Assembly: GCA_049801375.1 (NCBI GenBank)
Contig: JBARKJ010000058.1
Span: forward strand, 1-9,875
DNA length: 9,875 bases
Direction of reading: 5' to 3'
Origin: JBARKJ01 sp049801375
GTDB taxonomy: Bacteria > Nitrospirota > JACRHJ01
Numbering within the stretch: position 1 is the stretch's first letter; each line of letters opens with the position of its first letter. Below the pieces are notes generated by a model. The model made no database searches. It worked only from the letters and a program-made list of their open reading frames with translations, and was not told the origin of the DNA. Position numbers and translations under genes: made by a program. Shown here in pieces: positions 1 to 6,844 of this stretch.

Positions 1-2
1 AG

Positions 3-92
3 GCTTTCTCTAATGGACCGAAAGATGAAGAGCGCCTATATATTCTCGATCTGGTGGATCGAAAAGAATCTTTCTTTTTTGAAAAAAAATAA
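3..92 (+). CDS. C-terminal end of an unidentified upstream gene (partial)
   Basis: The frame beginning at base 3 is open from the window edge to a TAA at 90-92 and encodes about 29 residues, ending in a stretch rich in Asp, Glu and Lys with the core ERLYILDL. That core would suit a beta-strand of a TolB-like or other beta-propeller protein, but 29 residues are too few to assign a family. The stop lies 12 nt before the rfaE2 start, and the rfaE2 ribosome binding site (AAGGAA, 91-96) overlaps it, as expected for adjacent genes of one operon. A second frame, from base 1, is also open and ends at a TGA at 106-108 that overlaps the rfaE2 ATG. It has a less protein-like composition, so I prefer the base-3 frame. 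Confidence is limited by length. Confidence 0.4.
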   Translation, partial: AFSNGPKDEERLYILDLVDRKESFFFEKK

Positions 93-104
93 GGAAAACC
101 ACCT

Positions 105-626
105 ATGATGCGAAAAGTTAAAAACCACGACGAACTACGTGTGATAGTCCGGGACTTGAAGGCCGCGGGCAAGAAGATAGTCTTCACAAACGGGTGCTTC
201 GACATCCTGCACACCGGGCACTCCCGCTACCTCCAGATGGCAAAGAGCTACGGGGATATCTTGATTGTCGCCGTGAATTCCGACGAGTCCGTAAGGAGGA
301 TAAAGGGCGAGAAGCGCCCCATCATGCCGCAGGCGGAGCGCGCCGAGATGCTTGCCTCGCTCGCCGTGGTGGACTACGTCACGGTATTCGAGGAGGGGGA
401 CCCGGGCCGGGTGATAGCCGAACTGATGCCGGACGTATTGGTAAAGGGCGGGGACTGGGCCGTGGAGGAAATAGTCGGGCGCGATATTGTCGAGACCGGC
501 GGCGGCAAGGTATACTCTATACCATACATAGAGGGCGCATCGACGACAGGCATTATCGAGCGCATACTGGAAAAATACGCACCGGGCACACATGGACTTC
601 AAGGGTTATCTTGCAAAGGGGATTGA
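105..626 (+). CDS. rfaE2: D-glycero-beta-D-manno-heptose 1-phosphate adenylyltransferase
   Basis: This cytosolic enzyme transfers AMP from ATP to heptose 1-phosphate to give ADP-heptose, the precursor of the LPS inner-core heptoses. The protein is a single cytidylyltransferase-like domain of 173 residues. The nucleotide-binding signature TNGCFDILHTGH occupies residues 28-39 with HTGH at 36-39. The family motifs VNSDESVRRIKG, RAEMLASL, VLVKGGDW and STTGII (146-151) follow in order. It is the stand-alone counterpart of the C-terminal half of the bifunctional HldE of enterobacteria, so the kinase half must be encoded elsewhere. The ATG at 105 follows AAGGAA at 91-96; a second ATG at 108 is equally possible. 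The recognisable family sequence ends near residue 158, and the last 15 or so residues form a tail whose codons overlap the next gene by 35 nt. The family assignment is secure. Confidence 0.95.
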   Translation: MMRKVKNHDELRVIVRDLKAAGKKIVFTNGCFDILHTGHSRYLQMAKSYGDILIVAVNSDESVRRIKGEKRPIMPQAERAEMLASLAVVDYVTVFEEGDPGRVIAELMPDVLVKGGDWAVEEIVGRDIVETGGGKVYSIPYIEGASTTGIIERILEKYAPGTHGLQGLSCKGD

Positions 627-1143
627 GCTTATAAAGCTGTCCCGTCCGGCGGCGGACGAGCTGGCCGAAGACCCGGACGCATTCAACGCCGGGATGCTTT
701 TCGTCGCAATCGGCGGGCTGGCCAGGGGCATCGGGGCAACGTTTCTCAGTTTCGGCCTGGGCGCCCCGTGGATAATATTCTGGCCGATAGTCATCGTCCT
801 GATGTCATTCGTCCACGTGTTCATACTGTTTATAATCGCGAAAATCTTGGGCGGGACCGGGAGCTACAGGAGCTATTACGGCGCGCTGGGCGTGGGATGC
901 ATGCCTACATGGGCCACCATAATGCCCTTCCTTGGCTCCATCTTAATGCTCTGGACGATACCCGTCTCTGTAATCGTAACGGAGCGGGTCCACAAGCTCT
1001 CTACAGCGCGCTCTGTCATGGTGGTGATATTCCCGGTGCTGTTTGTTTTCCTTGTCCTGGCCGTCCTGATAATTATAATAGGCATGGCGGGACTTATGAA
1101 CCTCTTCCAGATGTGGCACGCGAACCGGATGATAAGCGTGTAA
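592..1143 (+). CDS. Yip1-family polytopic membrane protein
   Basis: This is a 183-residue integral membrane protein that resembles bacterial Yip1-domain (PF04893-type) proteins. Their biochemical role is not established. After an amphipathic N-terminus (residues 1-30) I see about five hydrophobic segments, at roughly 33-55, 59-84, 97-115, 116-130 and 143-168. A family-typical loop with GGTGSYRSYYGALGVG lies between the second and third. The start is uncertain. ATG 592 lies inside rfaE2, 35 nt before its stop, and has only a weak GGG upstream. No better in-frame start is visible before the first membrane segment, so I keep it and infer translational coupling to rfaE2. The context suggests envelope work, but nothing in the sequence shows a substrate or partner. 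Two palindromes follow the stop codon. Confidence 0.75.
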   Translation: MDFKGYLAKGIELIKLSRPAADELAEDPDAFNAGMLFVAIGGLARGIGATFLSFGLGAPWIIFWPIVIVLMSFVHVFILFIIAKILGGTGSYRSYYGALGVGCMPTWATIMPFLGSILMLWTIPVSVIVTERVHKLSTARSVMVVIFPVLFVFLVLAVLIIIIGMAGLMNLFQMWHANRMISV

Positions 1144-1147
1144 AATC

Positions 1148-1188
1148 CTTTGTTACTTTTCTTTTGGAAAAAAGAAAAGTAACCAAAG
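1148..1188. repeat. AT-rich palindrome after the Yip1-family gene
   Basis: A perfect 14-bp inverted repeat lies here. The left arm GTTACTTTTCTTTT (1152-1165) and the right arm AAAAGAAAAGTAAC (1170-1183) enclose the loop GGAA. The stem extends outward by CTTT (1148-1151) pairing with AAAG (1185-1188) if C1184 is bulged. It begins 5 nt after the upstream stop codon. No T-run follows the right arm on the plus strand, so a classical intrinsic terminator is not evident. It may protect the 3' end of the transcript or be a short interspersed palindrome. Its GTTAC...GTAAC ends match those of the hairpin 30 nt downstream. Confidence 0.8.
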
Positions 1189-1199
1189 AAAACCGGACA

Positions 1200-1241
1200 A
1201 GTTTACAAGTTTTTGGCGTTACCTTTTTCGAAAAAGGTAAC
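1200..1241 (+). repeat. Intergenic hairpin repeat, copy 1
   Basis: An 18-nt leader, AGTTTACAAGTTTTTGGC (1200-1217), is followed by a perfect 24-bp palindrome at 1218-1241 whose half is GTTACCTTTTTC. Two more copies in the same orientation occur at 4743 and 5841. A short run of five T residues (1245-1249) lies just after the palindrome, so this copy could act as a weak intrinsic terminator for the rfaE2/Yip1 transcript. It sits between the Yip1-family gene and mfd, 56 nt past the upstream stop codon. Confidence 0.85.
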
Positions 1242-1271
1242 AGGTTTTTAATCTTCCCGAGTTCTGGATAC

Positions 1272-1277
1272 TATAAT
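1272..1277 (+). promoter_or_regulatory. Possible -10 box for mfd
   Basis: A perfect TATAAT lies 10 nt before the mfd ATG and would place a transcription start near 1284, leaving a leader of only about 4 nt. No good -35 hexamer is seen 16-18 nt upstream and there is no TGn extension, so the match could be chance in an AT-rich gap. The lack of a Shine-Dalgarno sequence before mfd is consistent with a leaderless or nearly leaderless message. Confidence 0.35.
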
Positions 1278-1287
1278 AAATAACCTG

Positions 1288-4200
1288 ATGGATAATTATT
1301 CCCCGATTTTTAAGCAGGCGCAAGACGCGCTGACCGCTGGGGGGAAGGCGGCGGCGGGCGGGCTTTGGGGCGCATCCAAAGCCCTCTTTCTTTGGGAGCT
1401 GGCGCGGGGGCTGGGGAAGCCAATCCTCGCGCTTGCGGCTACCGTCAAAGAAGCCGAAAGCCTCCTGTCAGACTTCCGCTACTTTGCCAATAACCTCTCC
1501 CAGGACGGCCCCGCCGCCTTTTTATTCCCGCCCTGGGACGTCCTGCCTTATGACATCATGGACCCGGACCCTGAATGCGTCGCCCAAAGGCTGCGCGTGC
1601 TTAGGGACGTCAATTCCGGCAATGCGCGTGTGATAATCGCCCCGGCGGCGGCAATCATGCAGAGGCTTCCACAGCCGTCCTCGCTTTTGTCCCCGCAAAA
1701 AATCCTCCATCTGACCAAAGGCCGGGATTATCCGCGCGAGACGCTTCTTGAAATGCTGGTGAAGCTCGGATATTCACGCGTGTCGATGGTCTACGAGCCG
1801 GGAGAATTCTCTGTCCGGGGCGGTATAATGGACCTCTACCCTCCGGGGAGCGGCGCGCCCGTGAGGGTGGAGTTTTTCGGGGATACCGTGGAATCCGTCC
1901 GGGAGTTCGACCCGGACACCCAGCGTTCGACCGCCGAACTCGAAGAAATCGAGGCAATACCTGCCAGGGAGACGGAGGCCGGAATGGCAGGGGCGGGGGG
2001 GGCAGGGAATGATGCGACCATTATCGACTACTTCCCGGAGCCGCCCGTGCTGTTCATAGACGAGCCGGAGCGGGTATTCTCTCACGCGCGGGAGTTCGAG
2101 GGACGCGTTTTTTTATCTTTTGAGGAGGCTGGCAAGGCCGAAGCGTCACGACCCATCCCGCGCCCGGAAAAAATCTATCTCACGGCGGACGAGTTGGCGG
2201 GGTTGACCGGGCGTCTGCCGTTCGTATATGCGGAGGCCCTGCCGCTCGCGCCTCGCGGGGAGGACGTGATACCGCTTGAATATCATACCCGCTCTATCGA
2301 AAGCTTAAGGCTAAGGGAGAGCATTCCCAGCCCTTGGCCGGAAGACCTGCCAAAGACGCCGATTGCGATTTTCTGCCGGAATTTAAAAAGTCTTTTAAGG
2401 GGCCGGGCGGTGAATGTCGTGCCGGTCACGGCCGGTCAGGCGGAGCGGCTCCGGGAGATATTCGCCGAATATGGCATACCTGCGGTGTTGGGTCCGCCCT
2501 CGCTCCATTCCGAGTCTGACGCGGGTCAGGTGAGGATATCTCCTGGTAGCCTTGAGTCCGGCTTTCTTATGGAGCCGGTAGACCGGCCTCGGGCATCAGG
2601 CCTTGCGTTCATAACGTCCACCGAGATTTTCGGCGAAAAGCCCAAGCGCGCGCCCGCCCCGAGGGCGAAGGTCGAGAGGTTTTTGACCTCGCTCTCCGAG
2701 CTTAAGACCGGCGACTACGTCGTCCACATCGACCACGGTATCGGCAGGTACATGGGGCTGAAGCGCCTGACGCTGATGGGGGTGGAGGGCGATTTCCTGG
2801 AAGTGGTTTACTCAAGCGCGGACAGGCTGTACGTCCCGGTGGACGAGCTCCAGAAGGTGCAGAAGTATATAGGCTCCGAAGGCGCGGCCCCGGCTCTTGA
2901 AAAACTCGGCGGGGCGGGCTGGGAGCGGGCGAAGGCGAGGGCGAAAAAGGCCGTCCAGGAAATCGCCATGGAGCTTTTAAACCTCTATGCCGCGCGCTCC
3001 GTCGCCCCCGGTTTCGCCTACAGCGCCGACGACCACCTCTACCGTGAGATGGAGGCGTCGTTCGAGTACGAGGAGACGCCGGACCAGGCGCGGGCGATAG
3101 AAGACGTTAAAAACGACCTCATGGAGCCGCACCCGATGGACAGGCTGGTCTGCGGCGACGTGGGATACGGCAAAACGGAGGTCGCTATCCGGGCGGCGTT
3201 CAAGGTGGTCCTGGACGGCAAGCAGGCGGCGGTCCTCGTGCCTACCACGCTCCTGGCCGGCCAGCACCACGAGACATTCTGCCAGAGGCTGGCCGCTTTT
3301 CCGGTACGGGTGGAGGTATTGTCCCGCTTCACGCCGAAGGAAAAGATAAAAGAAATAAAAAACGGCATAGCCGAAGGCACGGTGGATATCGTCATCGGCA
3401 CGCACCGCCTCCTGCAAAAAGACGTGGAATTTCACGATCTTGGGCTGGTGGTGGTGGACGAGGAGCACCGCTTCGGCGTGGCCCACAAGGAGAAGCTGAA
3501 ACAGCTCCGGAAATCGGTGGACGTCCTGACTTTGACCGCGACGCCGATACCCCGCACCCTGAACCTCTCGATTACAGGGATACGAGACTTATCCATCATA
3601 GAGACTCCGCCGCCCGACCGCCAGTCCATCAAGACAGTCGTCACGAGGTTCGACAGGACGGTGATACGGGAGGCGATACGCCGGGAGCTGTCTCGGGGCG
3701 GGCAGGTTTTCTTCGTGCATAACCGCATCGAGAGCATCTTCGGCGTCGGAAACGTCCTTAAGGAGATCGTGCCGGAGGCGAAGATCGGCGTCGCCCACGG
3801 ACGTATGCGCGAGGACGCTCTTGAAGAGGTGATGAGCAAGTTCATCAAGGGCGAGCATAACGTCCTGCTTTCCACCTCCATAGTGGAATCCGGCCTGGAC
3901 ATCCCCGCCGCCAATACCATAATCATCGACAGGGCGGACCGCTTCGGCCTTGCCGACCTCTACCAGCTGCGCGGGAGGGTGGGCCGCTCTAACCAGCGGG
4001 CGTACGCATACCTCCTGGTACCGGGCGAGGACGCGCTTACGGAGACGGCCCAGAAGCGCCTGCGAGTGCTCTCGGAGCTGTCCGAACTGGGCGCGGGCTT
4101 TAAACTCGCGCTTCACGACCTGGAGATCCGGGGCGCGGGGAATATCCTGGGTGCGGAGCAGTCCGGGAACATCACCGCCGTGGGTTTCGAGCTCTATACC

Positions 4201-4689
4201 CATATGCTGGAGCAGGCAGTAAAGGAACTGAAAGGCGAGGAGGTTACGGAAGAGACCGACCCGGCGCTCGACTTGAAAGTTTCGGCGTTCATACCGGAGA
4301 GCTATGTCCCGGATACCGCACACAGGCTGGGGATATACAAGAGGCTGACAGGCGCGAAATCCGGGGAAGAGCTGGCGGACCTGAAAGAAGAGTTGAAGGA
4401 CCGGTACGGAGAGCTTACCGGGCCGGTGAAGAAGCTCCTCGAAGTCATGGAGGTCAAGGTCCTGGCCAGGAGGCTCTGCGCGGCTGGCATACAGCTCATG
4501 GCGTCCGAGATAAAGATAACCTTCACCTCCCGGACGAACATATCCTCTGAAAAATTAATAGATTACCTAGGTAAAAATAAAGGGCGGGCACGGTACGTGC
4601 CCCAGTACACGATATTCATAAAGAAACCCTCCGGAGGGTGGGAGGCGCAGTTTACCCAGATAAAAAACATCTTGAAAGCATTGGCTTAG
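1288..4689 (+). CDS. mfd: Transcription-repair coupling factor Mfd
   Basis: Mfd is a cytosolic ATP-driven DNA translocase. It displaces RNA polymerase stalled at lesions and recruits UvrA for nucleotide excision repair. At 1133 residues it is close to the E. coli length (1148) and appears intact. The UvrB-like N-terminal module spans about 1-330, with the family stretches EPGEFSVRGGIMDLYP and VRVEFFGDTVES. The CarD-like RNA-polymerase interaction domain starts near residue 471 (LKTGDYVVHIDHGIGRY). The RecG-like motor follows: ETPDQARAI at 595-604, Walker A GDVGYGKTE at 623-631, DEEH at 724-727, TATPIPR at 750-756, HGRM at 837-840 and QLRGRVGRS at 893-901. The translocation motif region (HDLEIRGAGNILG) comes next, then the C-terminal UvrA-masking domain to the end. 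No clear ribosome binding site precedes the ATG. A G8 tract at 1995-2002 encodes part of a Gly/Ala-rich loop near residues 232-240. It stands between two hairpin-containing gaps and is probably its own transcription unit. Confidence 0.98.
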   Translation: MDNYSPIFKQAQDALTAGGKAAAGGLWGASKALFLWELARGLGKPILALAATVKEAESLLSDFRYFANNLSQDGPAAFLFPPWDVLPYDIMDPDPECVAQRLRVLRDVNSGNARVIIAPAAAIMQRLPQPSSLLSPQKILHLTKGRDYPRETLLEMLVKLGYSRVSMVYEPGEFSVRGGIMDLYPPGSGAPVRVEFFGDTVESVREFDPDTQRSTAELEEIEAIPARETEAGMAGAGGAGNDATIIDYFPEPPVLFIDEPERVFSHAREFEGRVFLSFEEAGKAEASRPIPRPEKIYLTADELAGLTGRLPFVYAEALPLAPRGEDVIPLEYHTRSIESLRLRESIPSPWPEDLPKTPIAIFCRNLKSLLRGRAVNVVPVTAGQAERLREIFAEYGIPAVLGPPSLHSESDAGQVRISPGSLESGFLMEPVDRPRASGLAFITSTEIFGEKPKRAPAPRAKVERFLTSLSELKTGDYVVHIDHGIGRYMGLKRLTLMGVEGDFLEVVYSSADRLYVPVDELQKVQKYIGSEGAAPALEKLGGAGWERAKARAKKAVQEIAMELLNLYAARSVAPGFAYSADDHLYREMEASFEYEETPDQARAIEDVKNDLMEPHPMDRLVCGDVGYGKTEVAIRAAFKVVLDGKQAAVLVPTTLLAGQHHETFCQRLAAFPVRVEVLSRFTPKEKIKEIKNGIAEGTVDIVIGTHRLLQKDVEFHDLGLVVVDEEHRFGVAHKEKLKQLRKSVDVLTLTATPIPRTLNLSITGIRDLSIIETPPPDRQSIKTVVTRFDRTVIREAIRRELSRGGQVFFVHNRIESIFGVGNVLKEIVPEAKIGVAHGRMREDALEEVMSKFIKGEHNVLLSTSIVESGLDIPAANTIIIDRADRFGLADLYQLRGRVGRSNQRAYAYLLVPGEDALTETAQKRLRVLSELSELGAGFKLALHDLEIRGAGNILGAEQSGNITAVGFELYTHMLEQAVKELKGEEVTEETDPALDLKVSAFIPESYVPDTAHRLGIYKRLTGAKSGEELADLKEELKDRYGELTGPVKKLLEVMEVKVLARRLCAAGIQLMASEIKITFTSRTNISSEKLIDYLGKNKGRARYVPQYTIFIKKPSGGWEAQFTQIKNILKALA

Positions 4690-4873
4690 CGTGCTATATA
4701 TAGTGGTACTCTCTTTCGGCAGAAAGGGGGGGTGGTCCAGATAGTTTAAAAGTTTTTGGCGTTACCTTTTTACCAAAAAGGTACCTAAGGATTCCAGGTA
4801 TTTGGGCAGGGTTCCAGGGAGGCGGGAGTCCTGCTTTATTAATTAACGGGAATAACAAGGAGAAAAAGGTTAA
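4690..4873 (+). other. 184-nt gap between mfd and the first parvulin gene
   Basis: After the mfd stop come a self-complementary CTATATATAG (4694-4703), a small hairpin with arms CTTTC (4713-4717) and GAAAG (4722-4726), and a G7 run (4726-4732). The second hairpin-repeat copy follows, then two direct copies of TTCCAGG about 20 nt apart, within 4790-4820. An AT-rich TTTATTAATTAA is next, and finally AAGGAG at 4856-4861, the ribosome binding site of the next gene 12 nt before its ATG. I find no convincing paired -35/-10 elements and no small gene. Confidence 0.6.
4743..4785 (+). repeat. Intergenic hairpin repeat, copy 2
   Basis: The leader AGTTTAAAAGTTTTTGGC (4743-4760) differs from copy 1 at one position. 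The hairpin has arms TACCTTTTT (4763-4771) and AAAAAGGTA (4775-4783) around the loop ACC. This copy is slightly decayed: the right arm reads GGTACC where the others have GGTAAC, so the outer pairs are lost. No T-run follows, so terminator function is unlikely for this copy. It begins 53 nt after the mfd stop codon. Confidence 0.85.
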
Positions 4874-5833
4874 ATGAAGAAATTTGCTTTGGCTCTAGTA
4901 ATGGCGATGGTCCTGGCGGCTTTCGGTTCATCCGCTTTTGCCGCGGACGCGGGGACGAGCAAATCAGCCGGGGATCAAAGCGCTTCCCAGCCCGCAACTG
5001 CGGCCAAGCCGCTGCCCGCCGATACGGTCGCTACCATAAACGGCGAAAAAATAACCACGGACACCCTCGACCTGATACTCCAGCAGGCGTCCTCCCAGGG
5101 GCAGCCGGCGCCGGGCCCGGATGCCAAAAAGGCCGTCGTGGAGAAGTTGATCGAGATGAACCTGTTCGCCCAGGCGGGTGAGAAGGCCGGAGTGAAGGAC
5201 GACCCGGACTTCAAGAAGGCGATGGATATGATGCACAAGCAGGAAGACCTGTTTACAAAGCAGGCGCTTGCCGCCACTTACCTCCGGAAGAAGGCTTTCG
5301 AGGACGTCAAGGTAACGCCCGAAGAGATAAAAAAATACTACGACCAGAACCAGGAGCAGTACAAGACCGGCGAGCAGGTAAAAGCAAGCCATATCCTGGT
5401 GAAGACAGAGGACGAGGCCAAGGCGATAAAGGCGCGGCTGGACAAGGGCGAGGCCTTCGAGGCGGTGGCGAAGGATAAATCGACCTGCCCAAGCGCATCG
5501 CGCGGCGGGGACCTGGGCTGGTTCGGCAAAGGCGTTATGGACCCGGATTTCGAAAAAGCGGCGTTCGCGCTGAAAGAGGGAGAGGTATCGGGGCCGGTAA
5601 AGACAAAGTTCGGCTGGCATATAATCAAGATCACGGGAAAGAAGCCGTCGTCCGTAAAGACGCTGGAAGAAGTATCGCCGCAGATAGAGCAGAAACTGAC
5701 GCAGGATAAGCAGAAGAAGGTCTATGACGATACCCTGGCCCAGCTTCGGAAGCAGGCAGACATACGGATAAACGATACCGCGCTTTCCGAGGCTCAGCCC
5801 CCGGCAGGCGATAACGCGGCGCCGGCGAAGTAA
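4874..5833 (+). CDS. Periplasmic parvulin-type peptidyl-prolyl isomerase/chaperone (paralogue 1)
   Basis: This is an exported SurA/PrsA-like folding factor of 319 residues. It begins with a Sec signal peptide (MKKFALALVMAMVLAAF..., probable cleavage after Ala23 in AFA-AD) and has no lipobox Cys, so it should be soluble in the periplasm. A low-complexity Ser/Ala/Pro linker leads to a SurA_N-like helical chaperone region (about 50-160) with the motif ATINGEKIT. One parvulin rotamase domain follows (about 168-256). Compared with E. coli Par10 it keeps the canonical active-site positions: His173 (ASHILV), Cys205 (STCPS), GGDLGWF at 211-217, Met222, Phe226 and His249 (GWHII). It is therefore the copy most likely to be a working isomerase. 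The C-terminus is a Lys/Gln-rich helix and a short Pro/Ala tail. AAGGAG precedes the ATG by 12 nt. A hairpin-repeat copy lies on each side, which suggests separate expression from its neighbours. Confidence 0.93.
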   Translation: MKKFALALVMAMVLAAFGSSAFAADAGTSKSAGDQSASQPATAAKPLPADTVATINGEKITTDTLDLILQQASSQGQPAPGPDAKKAVVEKLIEMNLFAQAGEKAGVKDDPDFKKAMDMMHKQEDLFTKQALAATYLRKKAFEDVKVTPEEIKKYYDQNQEQYKTGEQVKASHILVKTEDEAKAIKARLDKGEAFEAVAKDKSTCPSASRGGDLGWFGKGVMDPDFEKAAFALKEGEVSGPVKTKFGWHIIKITGKKPSSVKTLEEVSPQIEQKLTQDKQKKVYDDTLAQLRKQADIRINDTALSEAQPPAGDNAAPAK

Positions 5834-5840
5834 GCGGTAC

Positions 5841-5882
5841 GGTTTAAAAATTTTTGGCGTTACCTTTTCACAAAAAGGTAAC
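5841..5882 (+). repeat. Intergenic hairpin repeat, copy 3
   Basis: The leader GGTTTAAAAATTTTTGGC (5841-5858) precedes a hairpin with 10-bp arms GTTACCTTTT (5859-5868) and AAAAGGTAAC (5873-5882) around the loop CACA. The copy starts 7 nt after the parvulin 1 stop codon and lies 39 nt before the parvulin 2 start. The sequence after the hairpin is AT-rich (TTCTTATATC) but is not a clean T-run. Confidence 0.85.
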
Positions 5883-5921
5883 AGTTCTTATATCTTATAC
5901 AATTTTTACTTTGGAGATGCG

Positions 5922-6842
5922 ATGCCGAATAAACTGAAGGCAATTGCCGCCGTTTGCGCTTTGTTGTTCGTTTTTGCCGCATGCGCTAAAAAAGGGGAGC
6001 AGGCAGGCGGGACAACGCAGGCCGGGAACTCGCCCGTGCTTGCGGTAGTGAACGGCCAGGACATAACGGCCGCGGACTACCAGGACGAGGCGGCGGCTCT
6101 TAGCCCTTATGCCGTGAAGGCGCTCGAAGACCCCAAGAACAAACAGAAGTTCCTGGAGAACCTCGAGGACAAGCAGCTTATCGTGCAGAAGGCGGAGACC
6201 ATGGGCCTGGACAAGGACCCGGAGATGGCGGCCAAGCTGCACAGGCTTAAGGATACCCTGCTCCTTGGGGAGTTCGTAAAGAAAGAGATTCTGGACAAGG
6301 CGACCGTTACCGACCAGGACGTGAAGGCGTATTTCGACCAGCACAAGGCGGATCTGGGAGCGGTCAGGATAAGCCACATCCTGGTCGCCACGCAGCAGGA
6401 GGCGCAGGACGTACTGAAAAAGCTCAAGGCCGGCGCGAACTTCGCGGCGCTTGCCAAACAATACTCGCTGGATGAGAAGACGAAAGTGAGCGGCGGGGAC
6501 CTGGGCTGGGTGAAGTGGGAGCAGTTCGGCTCGCCCTCGTTGAAAGACGCCGCCTTTAAACTGAATCCGGGCGAAATCAGCGGCATCGTCCAGAGCCAGT
6601 TCGGCTACCATATCATGAAGGTTACGGACAAAAAACCGGCGCTGGACAGCGATTACAACAAAATAAAAGACGCGCTCCGGGAGCAGGTGGCGGAGAAGAA
6701 GAAGGAAGACCTTTTCGAGTCCTATGTCAAGGACCTGCGCGCGAAGGCTAAGATAACAATGAACACCCAGAACCTTGCCGCCGTGGGCGTCGCGCCGCAG
6801 CAGCCGCCAGAGCAGCCGGAGGCGCCGTCGCAGAAGCAGTAA
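5922..6842 (+). CDS. Parvulin-domain lipoprotein (paralogue 2)
   Basis: This is a 306-residue SurA/PrsA-like protein with a lipoprotein signal (hydrophobic core ending VFAAC, lipidated Cys21). Ala follows the Cys, so by the enterobacterial +2 rule it would be sorted to the outer membrane. A SurA_N-like region (about 35-140) carries VLAVVNGQDIT. A parvulin domain (about 146-238) follows, with His152 (ISHILV), GGDLGW at 191-196 and His230 (GYHIM) conserved. The Cys position is Asp184, and the usual Met and Phe positions read Phe202 and Leu207 by alignment to Par10, so catalysis may be reduced while chaperone function remains. The start is well supported: GGAG at 5913-5916 lies 5 nt before the ATG. 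It is the first gene of a tight cluster with parvulin 3 and mltG. The tail is Gln/Pro-rich. Confidence 0.9.
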   Translation: MPNKLKAIAAVCALLFVFAACAKKGEQAGGTTQAGNSPVLAVVNGQDITAADYQDEAAALSPYAVKALEDPKNKQKFLENLEDKQLIVQKAETMGLDKDPEMAAKLHRLKDTLLLGEFVKKEILDKATVTDQDVKAYFDQHKADLGAVRISHILVATQQEAQDVLKKLKAGANFAALAKQYSLDEKTKVSGGDLGWVKWEQFGSPSLKDAAFKLNPGEISGIVQSQFGYHIMKVTDKKPALDSDYNKIKDALREQVAEKKKEDLFESYVKDLRAKAKITMNTQNLAAVGVAPQQPPEQPEAPSQKQ

Positions 6843-6844
6843 AA

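Noticed and set aside
71..90. T-run followed by A-run resembling a terminator hairpin before rfaE2
   Set aside because: It is a G/C-free stem lying in the coding end of the upstream gene, with only 12 nt between stop and next start; operon continuity is more likely.
1148..1241. Closely spaced palindromes as a possible CRISPR fragment
   Set aside because: The two units differ in sequence, there is no series of equal repeats with unique spacers, and there are no cas genes.
768..1283. Plus-strand open frame overlapping the Yip1-family gene
   Set aside because: It is rich in Arg and His with no domain, runs through both palindromes, and is out of frame with a gene that shows clear membrane segments.
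3589..4323. Minus-strand open frame of 244 codons opposite mfd
   Set aside because: It overlaps the motor and translocation motifs of mfd and has no protein-like pattern of its own; it is a codon-bias shadow.
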